Notes: a model not told the origin generated them from the sequence alone. A stretch of DNA of 64,000 nucleotides from Acidobacteriota bacterium (GCA_029781975.1 JAKOVQ010000003.1:252034-316033); one strand, 5' to 3'; numbered from the stretch's first letter, positions 47,110 to 56,026 are shown. Numbers and translations are program-made.

Positions 47110-48075
47110 ATGAGACGCTTGAACCAGAACCAGAGCCCGACCCCCGACCGTCCCCCCAAGCCCGCCGAACGCCGCCGCCGCCGAGGCGGCCGGGGCGCCG
47201 GAGCGGCCTCCGCGCCCGAGCCGCCCCCCGCGCCCGCGGCGCTCGAGCCGGCCCCGTACCTCCCCGTCAGCTTCGTCGAGAGCGTCGTCGCCTCCTCGCC
47301 GGCCCCCGCGGCCAGCCAGGAGGAGCAGAAGCTCGCCCTCTTCATCGACATCGACAACGTGGTCATCGGCCTGAGGGACACGGGCCACGCCAAGTTCGAC
47401 GTCAAGCTCCTGATCTCCCGGCTCCTCGAGAAGGGGAAGATCGTCGTCAAGCGCGCCTACGCGGACTGGAACCGCTACGCGGAGTACAAGCGGTCGTTCC
47501 ACGAGTCGGCCTTCGAGCTGGTGGAGATCCCCCAGCACCGGATCACCGGCAAGAACTCGGCCGACATCCGGATGGTGGTGGACGCGATGGACCTCGCCTC
47601 CAACAAGGAGCACATCGGCGTCTTCGTGATCGGCTCGGGGGACTCCGACTTCTCGCCCCTCGTCTCCAAGCTGAAGGAGAACGACAAGAAGGTCCTCGGC
47701 TTCGGAGTCAAGGGCTCGACGTCGGAGCTCCTGATCGAGAACTGCGACGAGTTCATCTACTACGAGGACCTCGTCCGCGAGAAGGTCCGGGTGCCGGTCT
47801 TCTCCGGCCTCCCCGAGAAGACCGTCGAGTGCTTCTCCTTCCTGATGGAGTCGATCCTCGCGCTGAAGCGCGAGAACAAGGAGGTCCTCTGGGGCTCGAT
47901 GGTCAAGCAGACCATGCAGCGGAAGAACCCGAGCTTCAGCGAGTCCTACTACGGGTTCCGGGCCTTCTCCGAGCTCCTCGAGGCCGCCGAGAAGCAGAAG
48001 CTGATCACGCTCAAGCGGGACGCCAAGAGCGGCTCGTACATCGTGACCGGGTTCGGTCCCGGCACGGGCGCCTGA
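47110..48075 (+). CDS. NYN-domain (PIN-like) protein with OST-HTH/LOTUS domain
   Basis: 321 residues. An Arg/Pro-rich disordered start (to about residue 75) precedes the NYN domain: LALFIDIDNVVIGLRDTG, IVVKRAYADWNRYAEYKRSFHE, NSADIRMVVDAMDLASNK and GVFVIGSGDSDFSPLVSKLKENDKKVLGFGVKGSTSELLIENCDEFIYYEDL. The acidic residues of a metal-dependent ribonuclease are in place. The C-terminal SGLPEKTVECFSFLMESILALKRENKEVLWGSMVKQTMQRKNPSFSESYYGFRAF is an OST-HTH/LOTUS-like RNA-binding domain. Likely RNA processing; target unknown. Confidence 0.87.
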   Translation: MRRLNQNQSPTPDRPPKPAERRRRRGGRGAGAASAPEPPPAPAALEPAPYLPVSFVESVVASSPAPAASQEEQKLALFIDIDNVVIGLRDTGHAKFDVKLLISRLLEKGKIVVKRAYADWNRYAEYKRSFHESAFELVEIPQHRITGKNSADIRMVVDAMDLASNKEHIGVFVIGSGDSDFSPLVSKLKENDKKVLGFGVKGSTSELLIENCDEFIYYEDLVREKVRVPVFSGLPEKTVECFSFLMESILALKRENKEVLWGSMVKQTMQRKNPSFSESYYGFRAFSELLEAAEKQKLITLKRDAKSGSYIVTGFGPGTGA

Positions 48076-48079
48076 CCGG

Positions 48080-48661
48080 GTGGCCCCGGCGCGCGGCGGC
48101 CCCGTCCCCCCCTGGCCGCTGAGCGGACGGGAGACGCTCGCCGACTACCGCGTCTTTCGCGTCCGGCGCGACCGGGCGGTCTCCCCGGTGACCGGCGACG
48201 CGCACGACTTCTTCGTCCTGGAGGGCGCCGACTGGGTCAACGTCGTCGCGCTGACCGGGGACGGCGGGATGCTCTTCGTCCGCCAGTACCGCCACGGGAC
48301 GGGCTCCGAGACGCTCGAGATCCCCGGCGGGTGCGTCGACCCGGGAGACGCGTCGCCGCTCGTCGCCGCCCGGCGGGAGCTGCGCGAGGAGACGGGCTAC
48401 GTCTCCGACGACTGGAGCCCCCTCGGAGACGTCCACCCGAACCCGGCCATCCTCTCGAACCGGTGCTTCACGTTCCTCGCCCGGGGGGCCGTCCGCGCGG
48501 GCGAGCCGGCGCCGGACGGCAACGAGGACCTGAGGGTCGACGTGATCCCACGCGCCGAGGTGGACGGGCTCGTCCGGTCGGGGCGGATCACCCACGCCCT
48601 CGTCCTGGCGGCGCTCCACCTCTTCGCGCTCTCGGCCTCGGGCTCGCGCTCGGGGGAATAG
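48080..48661 (+). CDS. NUDIX hydrolase, ADP-sugar pyrophosphatase-like
   Basis: 193 residues from GTG 48080, 4 nt after the NYN gene. VNVVALTGDGGMLFVRQYRHGTGSETLEIPGGCVDPGD precedes the Nudix box, whose core is AARRELREETGYVSDDW. The Gln-Tyr-Arg (RQYRHG) and EIPGG features are those of ADP-ribose pyrophosphatase-type Nudix enzymes. NPAILSNRCFTFLARG matches the loop seen in that group. Probably hydrolyses ADP-ribose or related nucleoside diphosphates. Confidence 0.87.
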   Translation: MAPARGGPVPPWPLSGRETLADYRVFRVRRDRAVSPVTGDAHDFFVLEGADWVNVVALTGDGGMLFVRQYRHGTGSETLEIPGGCVDPGDASPLVAARRELREETGYVSDDWSPLGDVHPNPAILSNRCFTFLARGAVRAGEPAPDGNEDLRVDVIPRAEVDGLVRSGRITHALVLAALHLFALSASGSRSGE

Positions 48662-48725
48662 CCGCGGCGGCGGGGCCGTTTCCCTAGCGGGCGGCGCCGC
48701 GCCCCGGCGCCCGGAAGGAGCCTTC

Positions 48726-49280
48726 ATGTCCAGCCAGCACGCGACCGCCGCGGCGCCCCGCTCGACCGTCGAGGACTTTCTCCGCCATACCGCCGACGAG
48801 AACCCGTCGCTCGCGCGCGGCCTCTCCGTCCTCGACGAGCAGGGCCGGCGGGAGCTCGGGGGGGTGCTCGGCCGCCTCGAGCCGCGGTCGGGCGGCCCCC
48901 TCCCGGCGCGCGAGAGGCTCCTCTGCCGCCGCATCCTCCTGAGGGTCCGCAAGCCGTCCGCGGCGTCGTTCTCGCTCCTGAACCGCGCCCTCGACTACCT
49001 CGACCTCGACGCCGACGGGAGGCTCGACGAGCCGGAGCTCGAGCTCGGCGTTCGGGTCCTCGAGCTCTTCGCGCGGGCCGACTCGCCGAACGACACCCTC
49101 TCCGAGAAGGAGCTGCGGATGCTCTACGCCTGCCTGAGGCACCTCGATGCGGACCACGACGGCCGCCTCACGGGAGAGGAGCTCCGGCGCCTGGGAGAGG
49201 CCGTGCGGGACCCGGACGCGTTCCTCGCCGCCCAGCGGGCCACGAACCCGCGCCTGCGGGAGGTCCTCGAGGGGTCCTGA
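48726..49280 (+). CDS. EF-hand domain protein
   Basis: 184 residues. Two calcium-binding loops are clear: DLDADGRLDEPELE (about 97-110) and DADHDGRLTGEELR (about 140-153), with Asp at 1, 3 and 5 and Glu at 12. A conserved helical N-terminus (VEDFLRHTADENPSLARGLSVLDE) precedes them. No signal peptide is seen. GGAAGGAG precedes the ATG. Function beyond probable Ca2+ binding unknown. Confidence 0.75.
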   Translation: MSSQHATAAAPRSTVEDFLRHTADENPSLARGLSVLDEQGRRELGGVLGRLEPRSGGPLPARERLLCRRILLRVRKPSAASFSLLNRALDYLDLDADGRLDEPELELGVRVLELFARADSPNDTLSEKELRMLYACLRHLDADHDGRLTGEELRRLGEAVRDPDAFLAAQRATNPRLREVLEGS

Positions 49281-49284
49281 GGGC

Positions 49285-50217
49285 TCAGGCCCCCGGCGCG
49301 CGGCCGCCGCGACGGCCGTCGTCCCCGTCGGCCTTCCGGACCGCCTTCGCCCGGTACATCTCGCCGTCGGCGGCGCGGAGGGCCTCGTCGAGCCCCTCCG
49401 CGCCGAGCGCAGCCAGGCCGATGCTGCAGCCCGTCGCCGTGCCGGTCTGCCCGAGCGCGCGCGACAGCGAGTCCGCGAGCGCCGCCACGAGGGCGCGCGC
49501 CGCCGGCAGGTCGGTCCCCGGCAGGAGGACGGCGAACTCGTCGCCGCCGAGCCGGGCGACCGTGTCGGTCTCGCGCAGGCTCGCGACGAGGGTCCCGGCG
49601 ACCGAGCGGAGGACGGCGTCGCCCGCGTCGTGGCCGAAGCGGTCGTTCACCCGCTTGAAGTCGTCGACGTCGACGTAGGCCACGGTCGTCGGCTGGCCCG
49701 TCCGGCGCGCGCGCGCCAGCTCCCCGTCCGCCGCCTCGTAGAGAGCGCGGCGGTTGAGGACCCCGGTCAGGGGATCGCGCCGCGCCTCCGAGCGCGCGCG
49801 GTCCCGCGACGTCCGGAGGAGCGAGACGAGGAGGGCGATCACGCCGAAGAAGGCGACCTTCACCACCAGCCCCCAGAAGGCGAGCCTCAGCGGGAACGGC
49901 GCGGAGCGCTGAAGGTCGTCCGAGAGGAGCCAGGAGAGGCCGTCGGGGATGGCGAGGGCGAACCCGGCGCCGCGGCCCACCCGCCACGCCACGAGGAAGA
50001 CCGGGACGATGTGGAAGGCGGCGAGCGAGATCTCCGGGGGCGTCAGCCAGTCGAGGACCGCGATGGTCAGGGAGAGGGCGACGGCGGTCGCCACCACGAG
50101 GCCGGCGGGCTGGCGGTCGAGGGCGTCGATCAGCGCGTCGACCCGCGGGTGGCGCGAGGCGATGGAGGCGTGCCCGGGGCGCGGCGTCTCCCGCTCCCGG
50201 GTCGCGGGAGCGTTCAG
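49285..50217 (-). CDS. Membrane-anchored diguanylate cyclase (GGDEF)
   Basis: 310 residues if it begins at a CTG (50217) that overlaps the stop of the glycosyltransferase gene; an in-frame GTG at 50097 is the next option, so the start is uncertain. Three or four N-terminal membrane helices (GLVVATAVALSLTIAVLDWL, ISLAAFHIVPVFLVAWRVG, FGVIALLVSLL). The GGDEF domain has RDPLTGVLNRRALYEAADGEL, VDVDDFKRVNDRFGHDAGDAVLRSVAG, the active motif RLGGDEFAVLLPG, and an RETD inhibitory site five residues before GGDEF. It should make cyclic di-GMP with product inhibition. The signal sensed is unknown. Confidence 0.82.
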   Translation of the reverse strand: MNAPATRERETPRPGHASIASRHPRVDALIDALDRQPAGLVVATAVALSLTIAVLDWLTPPEISLAAFHIVPVFLVAWRVGRGAGFALAIPDGLSWLLSDDLQRSAPFPLRLAFWGLVVKVAFFGVIALLVSLLRTSRDRARSEARRDPLTGVLNRRALYEAADGELARARRTGQPTTVAYVDVDDFKRVNDRFGHDAGDAVLRSVAGTLVASLRETDTVARLGGDEFAVLLPGTDLPAARALVAALADSLSRALGQTGTATGCSIGLAALGAEGLDEALRAADGEMYRAKAVRKADGDDGRRGGRAPGA

Positions 50218-52079
50218 GGGCCCCCCACGCGCGGCGCGCCGGCGCCGGAGGGGCCCGGCGGGGGAGTCCCGGGGGGCCGCTCGATCCGCCAGATCCCGAT
50301 CGACCCGCCGATCTCTCCGACCCGGACGCCGCGCGTCAGGAGCGCGTGCCTCAGCCGGCCGAGGCGCTCGGCCTCCGGGCGGGCCCCCTTCGACTCGAGG
50401 AACTCCGGTCCCGTCGCGAGCGGCTGCTCGCCGATCGCCAGGAGCGCGCCGGGGCGGTCCTCGTCGCCGGGGAGGACGGGCCGGAGCGCCGGCCCGTGCC
50501 GCGCCGGGAAGTCTCCCCCGAAGACGACCGACGGGAGGCCGCGGGGCTCCCAGGCGGGCGCGGCGCGGGCGAGGCGGAGGAGGTCCTGGCCCCAGTCGAG
50601 GTTGCTGTCGACGAAGATCCGACGCCCCCCCGCCAGGCCGCCGGCCGCGGCGTTGAAGAACGACATCTCGTACGGGTGGACCGCGACGAGCTCGACCGCC
50701 GTCACGACGGCGGCGCCGCACGCGGCCCACCGGAGGAGCCGCGGCCCGTCCCGGCCCCGCCGCGGGCCCGGCGGACGCGGGTCGGCGCCGGCGGGCGCCG
50801 CGGCCCACGAAGCCGAAGCCGCAGCCGCCGAGGCGACGAGAGCCCCGAGCGGGAAGAAGAGGAGCGCGTGTCGTACCCCGATGTTGTAGGTCGTCCGGGC
50901 GGAGGCGAGGAGGAAGAGGAGGAGCGACGCGCCGGCGGCCGCGGCCACGCGCCGTCCGCAGGGCGCGGCCGCGCCGAGGACGACGGCCAGGAGGAGGCCG
51001 AGCGGCGCCTTCGTCGCCAGAGCGACGGGGAAGTAGAAGGGGGAGCCTTCGCGCGAGACGCGGCCGAGGAAGTAGTTCACGCCGGCGCCGACCTCGCTCT
51101 GGAGGGCGATGGAGAGGGTCCCGGTCAGCAGGTTACCGGCGGGCGGGAGGGCGTCGCCCGCGGCGACGGCGAGCCGCGCGGCCGGAGCGGACCGCCCCAT
51201 CTGCTCGAGCCTCCGGACGGCGAGCTCGCGCCGGTCGGCGGCGCTCTGGTTCCGCTCGGCGACGGCGAAGCCGGCCAGGGTGACGGCCAGGGCCAGGGCG
51301 GCCGAGGCGGCGAGGCGCGCGAGGAGCCGGGGCAGCTCCGCGCGGCGGGGCGTCTCGCGCGCGGCGAGGAAGGGGAGGGTGACGAGGACGAGGAGCGGCG
51401 CGCTGTACTTCGAGAGGAAGGCGAGGCCCCAGAGGCACCCGAGACCGAGCCAGGCGCGCCTCGCCTCGGGCCTCGCGAGCCGCTCGAGCGGCCCGAGCGA
51501 GAGGAGGACGAGGAGGGTCACCGCGAGGTCGGTGTGGACGACTCCCGCGCTCGCGCTCAGGTTCGGGTCGAAGGCCGCGAGAGCCAGGGCGAGGAGCCCC
51601 GCCTCCGCTCCGAAGTGCCGCCGCGCGGCGGCCCGGACGGCGACGAGGAGCGCCCCGAGGAGGAGGACGAACGGAAGGCGGGCGCGCCAGAGGATCGTCT
51701 CCGACGGCGTCCGGTTGCCGTAGAGGAACCGGACGAGCCGGGCGGGATCCGGCGCCGTCCGGAGCGGGTCGGCCGCCGGGTCGAGCGGGAGGCCCGTCAG
51801 CGCCAGGCCGGCGAGCGCCTTCGCGAGCGGAGGGTGCTCCGGGTTCCACCTCCCCGTCCCCTGGCGGACGATCTCGACCGCGCTCGCGATGTGGACGGGC
51901 TCGTCCGAGGTCGCGGCGTCCCCGGCGACGTGGTGGAGGCAGAGGGCGAGCGACGCCGCCACGAGGGCCGCCGCGAGGAAGGGCTCGACCCGGCCGAACC
52001 CGAGCGGGGTGGCCGGGGAGGACGAGGGGCGGCGCGTGGCGCCCTCCCCGTCCTCGACGTGCCCTTCCTCGTCGCCCAC
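50214..52079 (-). CDS. ArnT/PMT-type integral membrane glycosyltransferase (GT-C fold)
   Basis: 621 residues from a GTG at 52079. First periplasmic loop DAATSDEPVHIASAVEIVRQGTGRWNPEHPPLAKALAGLAL carries the acidic pair typical of GT39/GT83 enzymes. About ten membrane helices follow. The C-terminal periplasmic part has HPYEMSFFNAAAGG and RIFVDSNLDWGQDLLRLARA, common in bacterial glycosyltransferases of this family (often annotated as phospholipid carrier-dependent). It probably transfers a sugar from a polyprenyl phosphate donor. TAGCAT lies 6 nt before the GTG. Confidence 0.8.
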   Translation of the reverse strand: MGDEEGHVEDGEGATRRPSSSPATPLGFGRVEPFLAAALVAASLALCLHHVAGDAATSDEPVHIASAVEIVRQGTGRWNPEHPPLAKALAGLALTGLPLDPAADPLRTAPDPARLVRFLYGNRTPSETILWRARLPFVLLLGALLVAVRAAARRHFGAEAGLLALALAAFDPNLSASAGVVHTDLAVTLLVLLSLGPLERLARPEARRAWLGLGCLWGLAFLSKYSAPLLVLVTLPFLAARETPRRAELPRLLARLAASAALALAVTLAGFAVAERNQSAADRRELAVRRLEQMGRSAPAARLAVAAGDALPPAGNLLTGTLSIALQSEVGAGVNYFLGRVSREGSPFYFPVALATKAPLGLLLAVVLGAAAPCGRRVAAAAGASLLLFLLASARTTYNIGVRHALLFFPLGALVASAAAASASWAAAPAGADPRPPGPRRGRDGPRLLRWAACGAAVVTAVELVAVHPYEMSFFNAAAGGLAGGRRIFVDSNLDWGQDLLRLARAAPAWEPRGLPSVVFGGDFPARHGPALRPVLPGDEDRPGALLAIGEQPLATGPEFLESKGARPEAERLGRLRHALLTRGVRVGEIGGSIGIWRIERPPGTPPPGPSGAGAPRVGGP

Positions 52080-52102
52080 CCTGCCATGCTAACTTGCCGT
52101 CG
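52080..52102. promoter_or_regulatory. 23-bp divergent start-to-start region with overlapping -10 boxes
   Basis: Only 23 bp separate the GTG of the glycosyltransferase (minus) and the ATG of the hydrolase (plus). Plus strand: TGCTAACTT (TGn plus TAACTT, 52087-52095) ends 7 nt before the ATG. Minus strand: TAGCAT (52091-52086) ends 6 nt before the GTG. No room exists for a Shine-Dalgarno on the plus side and none is seen. Confidence 0.5.
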
Positions 52103-52795
52103 ATGACCAGGGTGTCCGCGGTCCGGATGCTGGCGCTCTCGGTTCCCGGCCCCGTCGGGACGCTCGAGGCGCTCCTGAGGACTCCCCCCGTCGCCACGGG
52201 CGCCGCGGTCTTCGCGCACCCGCACCCCCTCTTCGGCGGGACGATGCACACGAAGGTCGTCCACCAGGCGGCGCGCCTCCTCTCCGACCGGTTCGGCCTG
52301 ACCACCCTCCGGTTCAACTTCCGCGGCGTCGGGGCCTCTTCCGGCGTCCACGACGACGGGCGAGGGGAGGTCGACGACCTCCTGGCAGCCGCCCGCTTCG
52401 TCAGGGGACGGCACCCGTCGGGGCCCCTCGTCGCGGGGGGCTTCTCCTTCGGGTCGCTCTGCGCCCTCGGGGCCGCCCGGACGCTGAAGCCCGACTTCCT
52501 CCTCCTGGCCGGCGTCCCCCTCGACCGGTGGTCGGAGGCCGACGCCCGCGCGCTCCGCGGCTCGCGCGTGGCCTGGGTGCAGGGGGAGCGGGACGAGTTC
52601 GGGGCCGCGGAACGCGCGGCGGAGGCGGCGGGGCGCCTCGGCTTCCGGTTTCGCGCCGTCGCCGGCGCCGACCACTTCTTCACCGGGCGCCTCGAGGCCT
52701 TCGAGGCTGCCGCCACGGCCCTCCTCGTCGAGGCGGGGCTCCCCGCGCCGGAGCCGAACGGGGACGACGGACCGGACGGCGAGGACGTGACTTGA
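52103..52795 (+). CDS. Alpha/beta hydrolase (YqiA/dienelactone-hydrolase-like)
   Basis: 230 residues. TGAAVFAHPHPLFGGTMHTKVVHQAARLL and TTLRFNFRGVGASSGVHDDGRGEVDDL give the oxyanion region; GGFSFGSLCALG is the nucleophile elbow (GxSxG); GERDEFG carries the Asp and AGADHFFTG the His. The HPHPxxGG motif marks the widespread 'alpha/beta hydrolase, carboxylesterase-like' group of unknown substrate. Cytoplasmic. The next gene starts 11 bp downstream. Confidence 0.85.
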   Translation: MTRVSAVRMLALSVPGPVGTLEALLRTPPVATGAAVFAHPHPLFGGTMHTKVVHQAARLLSDRFGLTTLRFNFRGVGASSGVHDDGRGEVDDLLAAARFVRGRHPSGPLVAGGFSFGSLCALGAARTLKPDFLLLAGVPLDRWSEADARALRGSRVAWVQGERDEFGAAERAAEAAGRLGFRFRAVAGADHFFTGRLEAFEAAATALLVEAGLPAPEPNGDDGPDGEDVT

Positions 52796-52806
52796 CGGGA
52801 GGGACG

Positions 52807-53358
52807 ATGCTCGACGAGAAGGACCGGGCGGAGCTCCTGGCGCGGGCGCGGGCCGCCGGGGCGCGCGCCCTGGGGATCGGAGCGCCGCTCCCGCCCGGCA
52901 CGCCGGCGGGGCGGCTCGCGGAGCCGGGAGCGGCCTTCGTGACCTGGCGCAAGGACGGCCGCCTTCGCGGCTGCATCGGAAGCGTCGAGGCGTGGCGCCC
53001 CCTCGCGGAGGACGTCGAGAAGAACGCCGTCGCGGCGCTCCTCCGGGACCCCCGGTTCGCCCCGGCCACGGCGAAGGACCTGCCGCGCCTGAAGGTGGAG
53101 GTCTCGGTCCTCGGTCCCCTGGAGCTCGTGCGCGACGCGGCGGAGATCGAGATCGGGGTCCACGGCGTCGTGGCGGAGAAGGGGAGCCGGCGCGGCCTCC
53201 TCCTGCCGCAGGTGGCGCCCGAGTGGGGCTGGGACGCCCCGCAGCTGCTGGAGCAGGTCTGCCTGAAGGCGGGCCTCCCCGGCGACGCCTGGCGGAGCGG
53301 GAGCCCTCCCGCGACGATCTACCGCTTCGCCGCCGAGGTCTTCGGAGAGGAAGCGTAG
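52807..53358 (+). CDS. amrA: AMMECR1-family protein (AmmeMemoRadiSam system protein A)
   Basis: 183 residues. The hallmark RLRGCIGSVEAWRPLAEDVEKNAVAALLRDPRFAP and LKVEVSVLGPLELV, GRRGLLLPQVAPEWGWD-like end (RRGLLLPQVAPEWGWDAPQLLEQVCLKAGL) are all present. Partners in the three-part system (Memo-like AmrB and radical-SAM AmrS) are not next to it here. GGAGGGACG precedes the ATG. Biochemical role not established. Confidence 0.9.
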   Translation: MLDEKDRAELLARARAAGARALGIGAPLPPGTPAGRLAEPGAAFVTWRKDGRLRGCIGSVEAWRPLAEDVEKNAVAALLRDPRFAPATAKDLPRLKVEVSVLGPLELVRDAAEIEIGVHGVVAEKGSRRGLLLPQVAPEWGWDAPQLLEQVCLKAGLPGDAWRSGSPPATIYRFAAEVFGEEA

Positions 53359-53389
53359 GGCGGCGCGGGGACCCGGCCGGCCGGGGTGG

Positions 53390-54169
53390 TCACGCGCCGG
53401 AAGCGGCCGGCTTCGGGCCGAGCGCGTAGAGGAGGATCCCCGCGGCCACCGCCGCGTTGAGGGACTCCACCCGGCCTCCGAGCGGCACCGTGATCCTCGC
53501 GTCGAGGGCCGGGGCCATCTCCGCCGAGACGCCCCGTCCCTCCGATCCGACGACGAGGAGGACCGGGCGTCGCAGCGGGGCGCCCGCCGGCGGGACGCCC
53601 CCGTGGGCCTCGGCGCCGGCGATCGTCGCCCCTCGTCTGCGGGCCCACGCGACGGCGACGGCCGGGGCGATCCGCGTCGCGACGGCGAGCCTCAGAGCGC
53701 TCCCGGCCGAGGCCCGCATCGAGCGGGCCGAGTAGGGCGAGGCGCAGCCGGGCGACAGGAGCGCGCCCGCGGCCCCGAACGCCTCCGCCGAGCGGAGGAT
53801 CGCCCCGACGTTGACCGGGTCCTGGATGCCGTCGAGGTAGAGGGCGAGGCCGTCCGGCGGGAGCGGGACGTCGTCGGCCGCAAGCTGCGGAAGGGGCGAG
53901 AGGGCGACGAGGCCGCGCGGAGAGGCGAGGCTCGAGAGCTTCTCGACGACGCGGCGCGAGGCCTCGTGGACGGCGGCGCCCGAGCGCGCGGCGCGGGAGA
54001 GGAGCCCGCGGTCCGCGCCCGGCTCGGCGAAGAGCGCGACGGGCCTCACGCCGGCGTCGAGCGCCTCCGCGAGCATCCGCTCCCCCTCGAGGACGACGCG
54101 CTCCCCGTGCTCGATCGACCGGACGGCGTCGAGGACGAGGGGGTTCCGGGGGGAGTCGATCCGGTCCAC
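53390..54169 (-). CDS. SpoU/TrmH-family RNA 2'-O-methyltransferase
   Basis: 259 residues. N-terminal substrate-binding L30e-like domain (RNPLVLDAVRSIEHGERVVLEGERMLAEALDAG), then the SPOUT knot with motif 1 LDGIQDPVNVGAILRSAEAFGA, motif 2 LLVVGSEGRGVS and motif 3 ITVPLGGRVESLNAAVAAGILLY. It methylates a ribose 2'-OH in rRNA or tRNA; the exact site is unknown. GTG start at 54169 with GATAAT 6 nt before it and no Shine-Dalgarno. Confidence 0.9.
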   Translation of the reverse strand: MDRIDSPRNPLVLDAVRSIEHGERVVLEGERMLAEALDAGVRPVALFAEPGADRGLLSRAARSGAAVHEASRRVVEKLSSLASPRGLVALSPLPQLAADDVPLPPDGLALYLDGIQDPVNVGAILRSAEAFGAAGALLSPGCASPYSARSMRASAGSALRLAVATRIAPAVAVAWARRRGATIAGAEAHGGVPPAGAPLRRPVLLVVGSEGRGVSAEMAPALDARITVPLGGRVESLNAAVAAGILLYALGPKPAASGA

Positions 54170-54175
54170 GGGAGG

Positions 54176-54181
54176 ATTATC
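54176..54181 (-). promoter_or_regulatory. Candidate -10 box of the SpoU methyltransferase gene
   Basis: GATAAT on the minus strand (5 of 6 to TATAAT), 6 nt (CCTCCC) before the GTG start. The closest to consensus of the leaderless-type sites in the window. Confidence 0.5.
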
Positions 54182-54229
54182 GGCGGCCGCGTCCGGACGG
54201 CGTTCCCCACCGGGACCGGACGGCCCGGA

Positions 54230-55930
54230 TTACTCCAACGACGGGTCGCGCCAGACGGGCTTTCCCTCGAAGAGGGTCAGGAGGACCCGCGTCCGGAGGA
54301 TCTCCTCCGGCGGCCCGGCGAGGACGTCGCGCGAGAGGACGACGAGGTCGGCGCGCTTGCCCACGCCGATGGAGCCGCGCTCCGTCTCCCCGAACCCGGC
54401 CCATGCCGCGTCGATCGTGTAGTGGCGAAGCGCGCTCTCCACGGTCACCGCGAGCTGCGGCAGCCAGCCTCCCGCGGGCGTCCCCTCGCGGGTCTTGCGC
54501 GCCACCGCGCAGTAGAGGCCCCGGAAGACGTCGGGGGTCACCACCGGCCAGTCGCTGCCGAAGGCGAGCCGGCCTCCGCTCCGCTCGAGGAGCCGCCAGG
54601 CGAAGCCGCGGCCGGCGCGCTCCGCGCCGACGTTGCGCGCCCAGACCGCCTCGTTGTTCTGGTCGGGGTTGGCGTGGAGCGGCTGCATGGAGGCCACCGC
54701 CCCCAGGGCCGCGAAGCGCGGGACGTCCGCCGGGTCGATCGTCTCCACGTGCTCCACCCGGTCGCGGCGGTCGCGCGGCCCGTTCCGCTTCGCCGCCCCC
54801 TCGAAGGCGTCGAGGGCCATCCGGACCCCGCGGTCGCCGATGGCGTGGAGCCACACCTGCAGGCCCGCCCGGTCCGCGTCCGCCACCGCGCGGTCGAGCG
54901 CGGCCGTTGCCCAGCGCGGCTTGCCGCGGCCGAGCGCGGGGTCGTCCGAGTAGGGCGCCAGCATCGCCGCGGTGTGCGACTCGATCACCCCGTCGACGTA
55001 GCCCTTCACCCCCCCGAAGACGATGGGGCCGTCCGCGTACCGCTCGCGCAGGCGGACCGCCTCCGCGATGCCCGAGGCCGGGTCGTCCGGCGAGACGTCG
55101 ACGGTCAGCCGGACGTGCACGGTGAGCTTCCCCTCCGCCCGCGCCCGCTCGAGGAGGGGGAGGAACCGCGCCACCTCCCCGGGAGTCCAGCCCGCGTCCT
55201 GCACCGCCGTGATCCCCGTCCGGTTGAGGAGGGCCAGGGCCTCGAGGAGCAGGGCGTAGTGTCTCTGCGCGGTGGGCTCGGGGACCAGCTCCTCGACGAG
55301 GCTCCCCGCCGCCTCCTTCAGCGCCCCGGTCGGCTCGCCGGTCCTCGGGTCCCGGACGATGGTCCCGTTCTCGGGGTCCTTCGTCTCCTTCGTGATGCCG
55401 GCCAGCGCCAGGGCCCTGCTGTTCGCCCATCCGGTGTGGCCGTCGTAGCAGTCCATGTAGGCCGGCCGGTCGGGGACGGCCGCGTCGAGCTGCTCGCGGG
55501 TGGGGAGGCCGCCGGGGAACGACCCGTACACCCAGCCCCGCCCCACGACCCACGGGCTGTCCGGGCTGGCCGCGGCGAAGCGGCGAATCCGCTCCTGCAA
55601 GCCGGCCAGCGTGGTCTCCTCGGTGAGGTCCACGCGCTCGAGGTTGCGCGCGCCGCTCATGAGGTGCATGTGCGCGTCCTCGAAGCCGGGCGTCACGAGC
55701 CGGCCCCGCAACGCCATCACCTTCGTCCTCGGCCCCTTCAGCCGCTCCGCCTCCGCGTCGCGCCCCACGAGGACGACGCGCCCGTCGCGCACGGCCACCG
55801 CCTCCGCCCGGGGCCGGGACGGGTCGGCGGTCCAGACCCGCCCGCCGGTCAGGAGCAGGTCCGCAGGGGGCTCGGGCGCGGGCGCGGCGAGCGGGAGCAG
55901 GAGCAGGATGGCGAGAAGGGCCGATCGCAT
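54230..55930 (-). CDS. Exported YtcJ-like metal-dependent amidohydrolase
   Basis: 566 residues from ATG 55930, with GGAGGTCCTG upstream. Signal peptide RSALLAILLLLPLAAPAPE, then LLLTGGRVWTADPSRPRAEAVAVRDGRVVLVG, the metal site VTPGFEDAHMHLM, DCYDGHTGWANSRAL, VQDAGWTPGEV, FGGVKGYVDGVIESHTAAML, WLHAIGDRGVRMALDAFE and LAFGSDWPVVTPDVFRGLY. This is the PF07969 (YtcJ/LAF3) pattern. Substrate unknown; these enzymes hydrolyse varied amides and cyclic compounds. Confidence 0.88.
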   Translation of the reverse strand: MRSALLAILLLLPLAAPAPEPPADLLLTGGRVWTADPSRPRAEAVAVRDGRVVLVGRDAEAERLKGPRTKVMALRGRLVTPGFEDAHMHLMSGARNLERVDLTEETTLAGLQERIRRFAAASPDSPWVVGRGWVYGSFPGGLPTREQLDAAVPDRPAYMDCYDGHTGWANSRALALAGITKETKDPENGTIVRDPRTGEPTGALKEAAGSLVEELVPEPTAQRHYALLLEALALLNRTGITAVQDAGWTPGEVARFLPLLERARAEGKLTVHVRLTVDVSPDDPASGIAEAVRLRERYADGPIVFGGVKGYVDGVIESHTAAMLAPYSDDPALGRGKPRWATAALDRAVADADRAGLQVWLHAIGDRGVRMALDAFEGAAKRNGPRDRRDRVEHVETIDPADVPRFAALGAVASMQPLHANPDQNNEAVWARNVGAERAGRGFAWRLLERSGGRLAFGSDWPVVTPDVFRGLYCAVARKTREGTPAGGWLPQLAVTVESALRHYTIDAAWAGFGETERGSIGVGKRADLVVLSRDVLAGPPEEILRTRVLLTLFEGKPVWRDPSLE

Positions 55931-56020
55931 CAGGACCTCCGGCCGGCATTCTGCGCGAATCGCCGCCGCCGCGAGAGGGGTTCCACGACGCGAGGAGGCC
56001 GGAGCCGGGACGCCCGCGGC

Positions 56021-56026
56021 TATAGT
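56021..56026 (+). promoter_or_regulatory. Candidate -10 box of kup
   Basis: TATAGT, 29 nt before the kup GTG, with GGGTGGAGGT in between as ribosome site. No -35 box seen. Confidence 0.4.

Noticed and set aside
52807-53358. AMMECR1 gene as part of a full AmmeMemoRadiSam cluster
   Set aside because: The Memo-like and radical-SAM partner genes are not adjacent; neighbours are a hydrolase and a SpoU methyltransferase.
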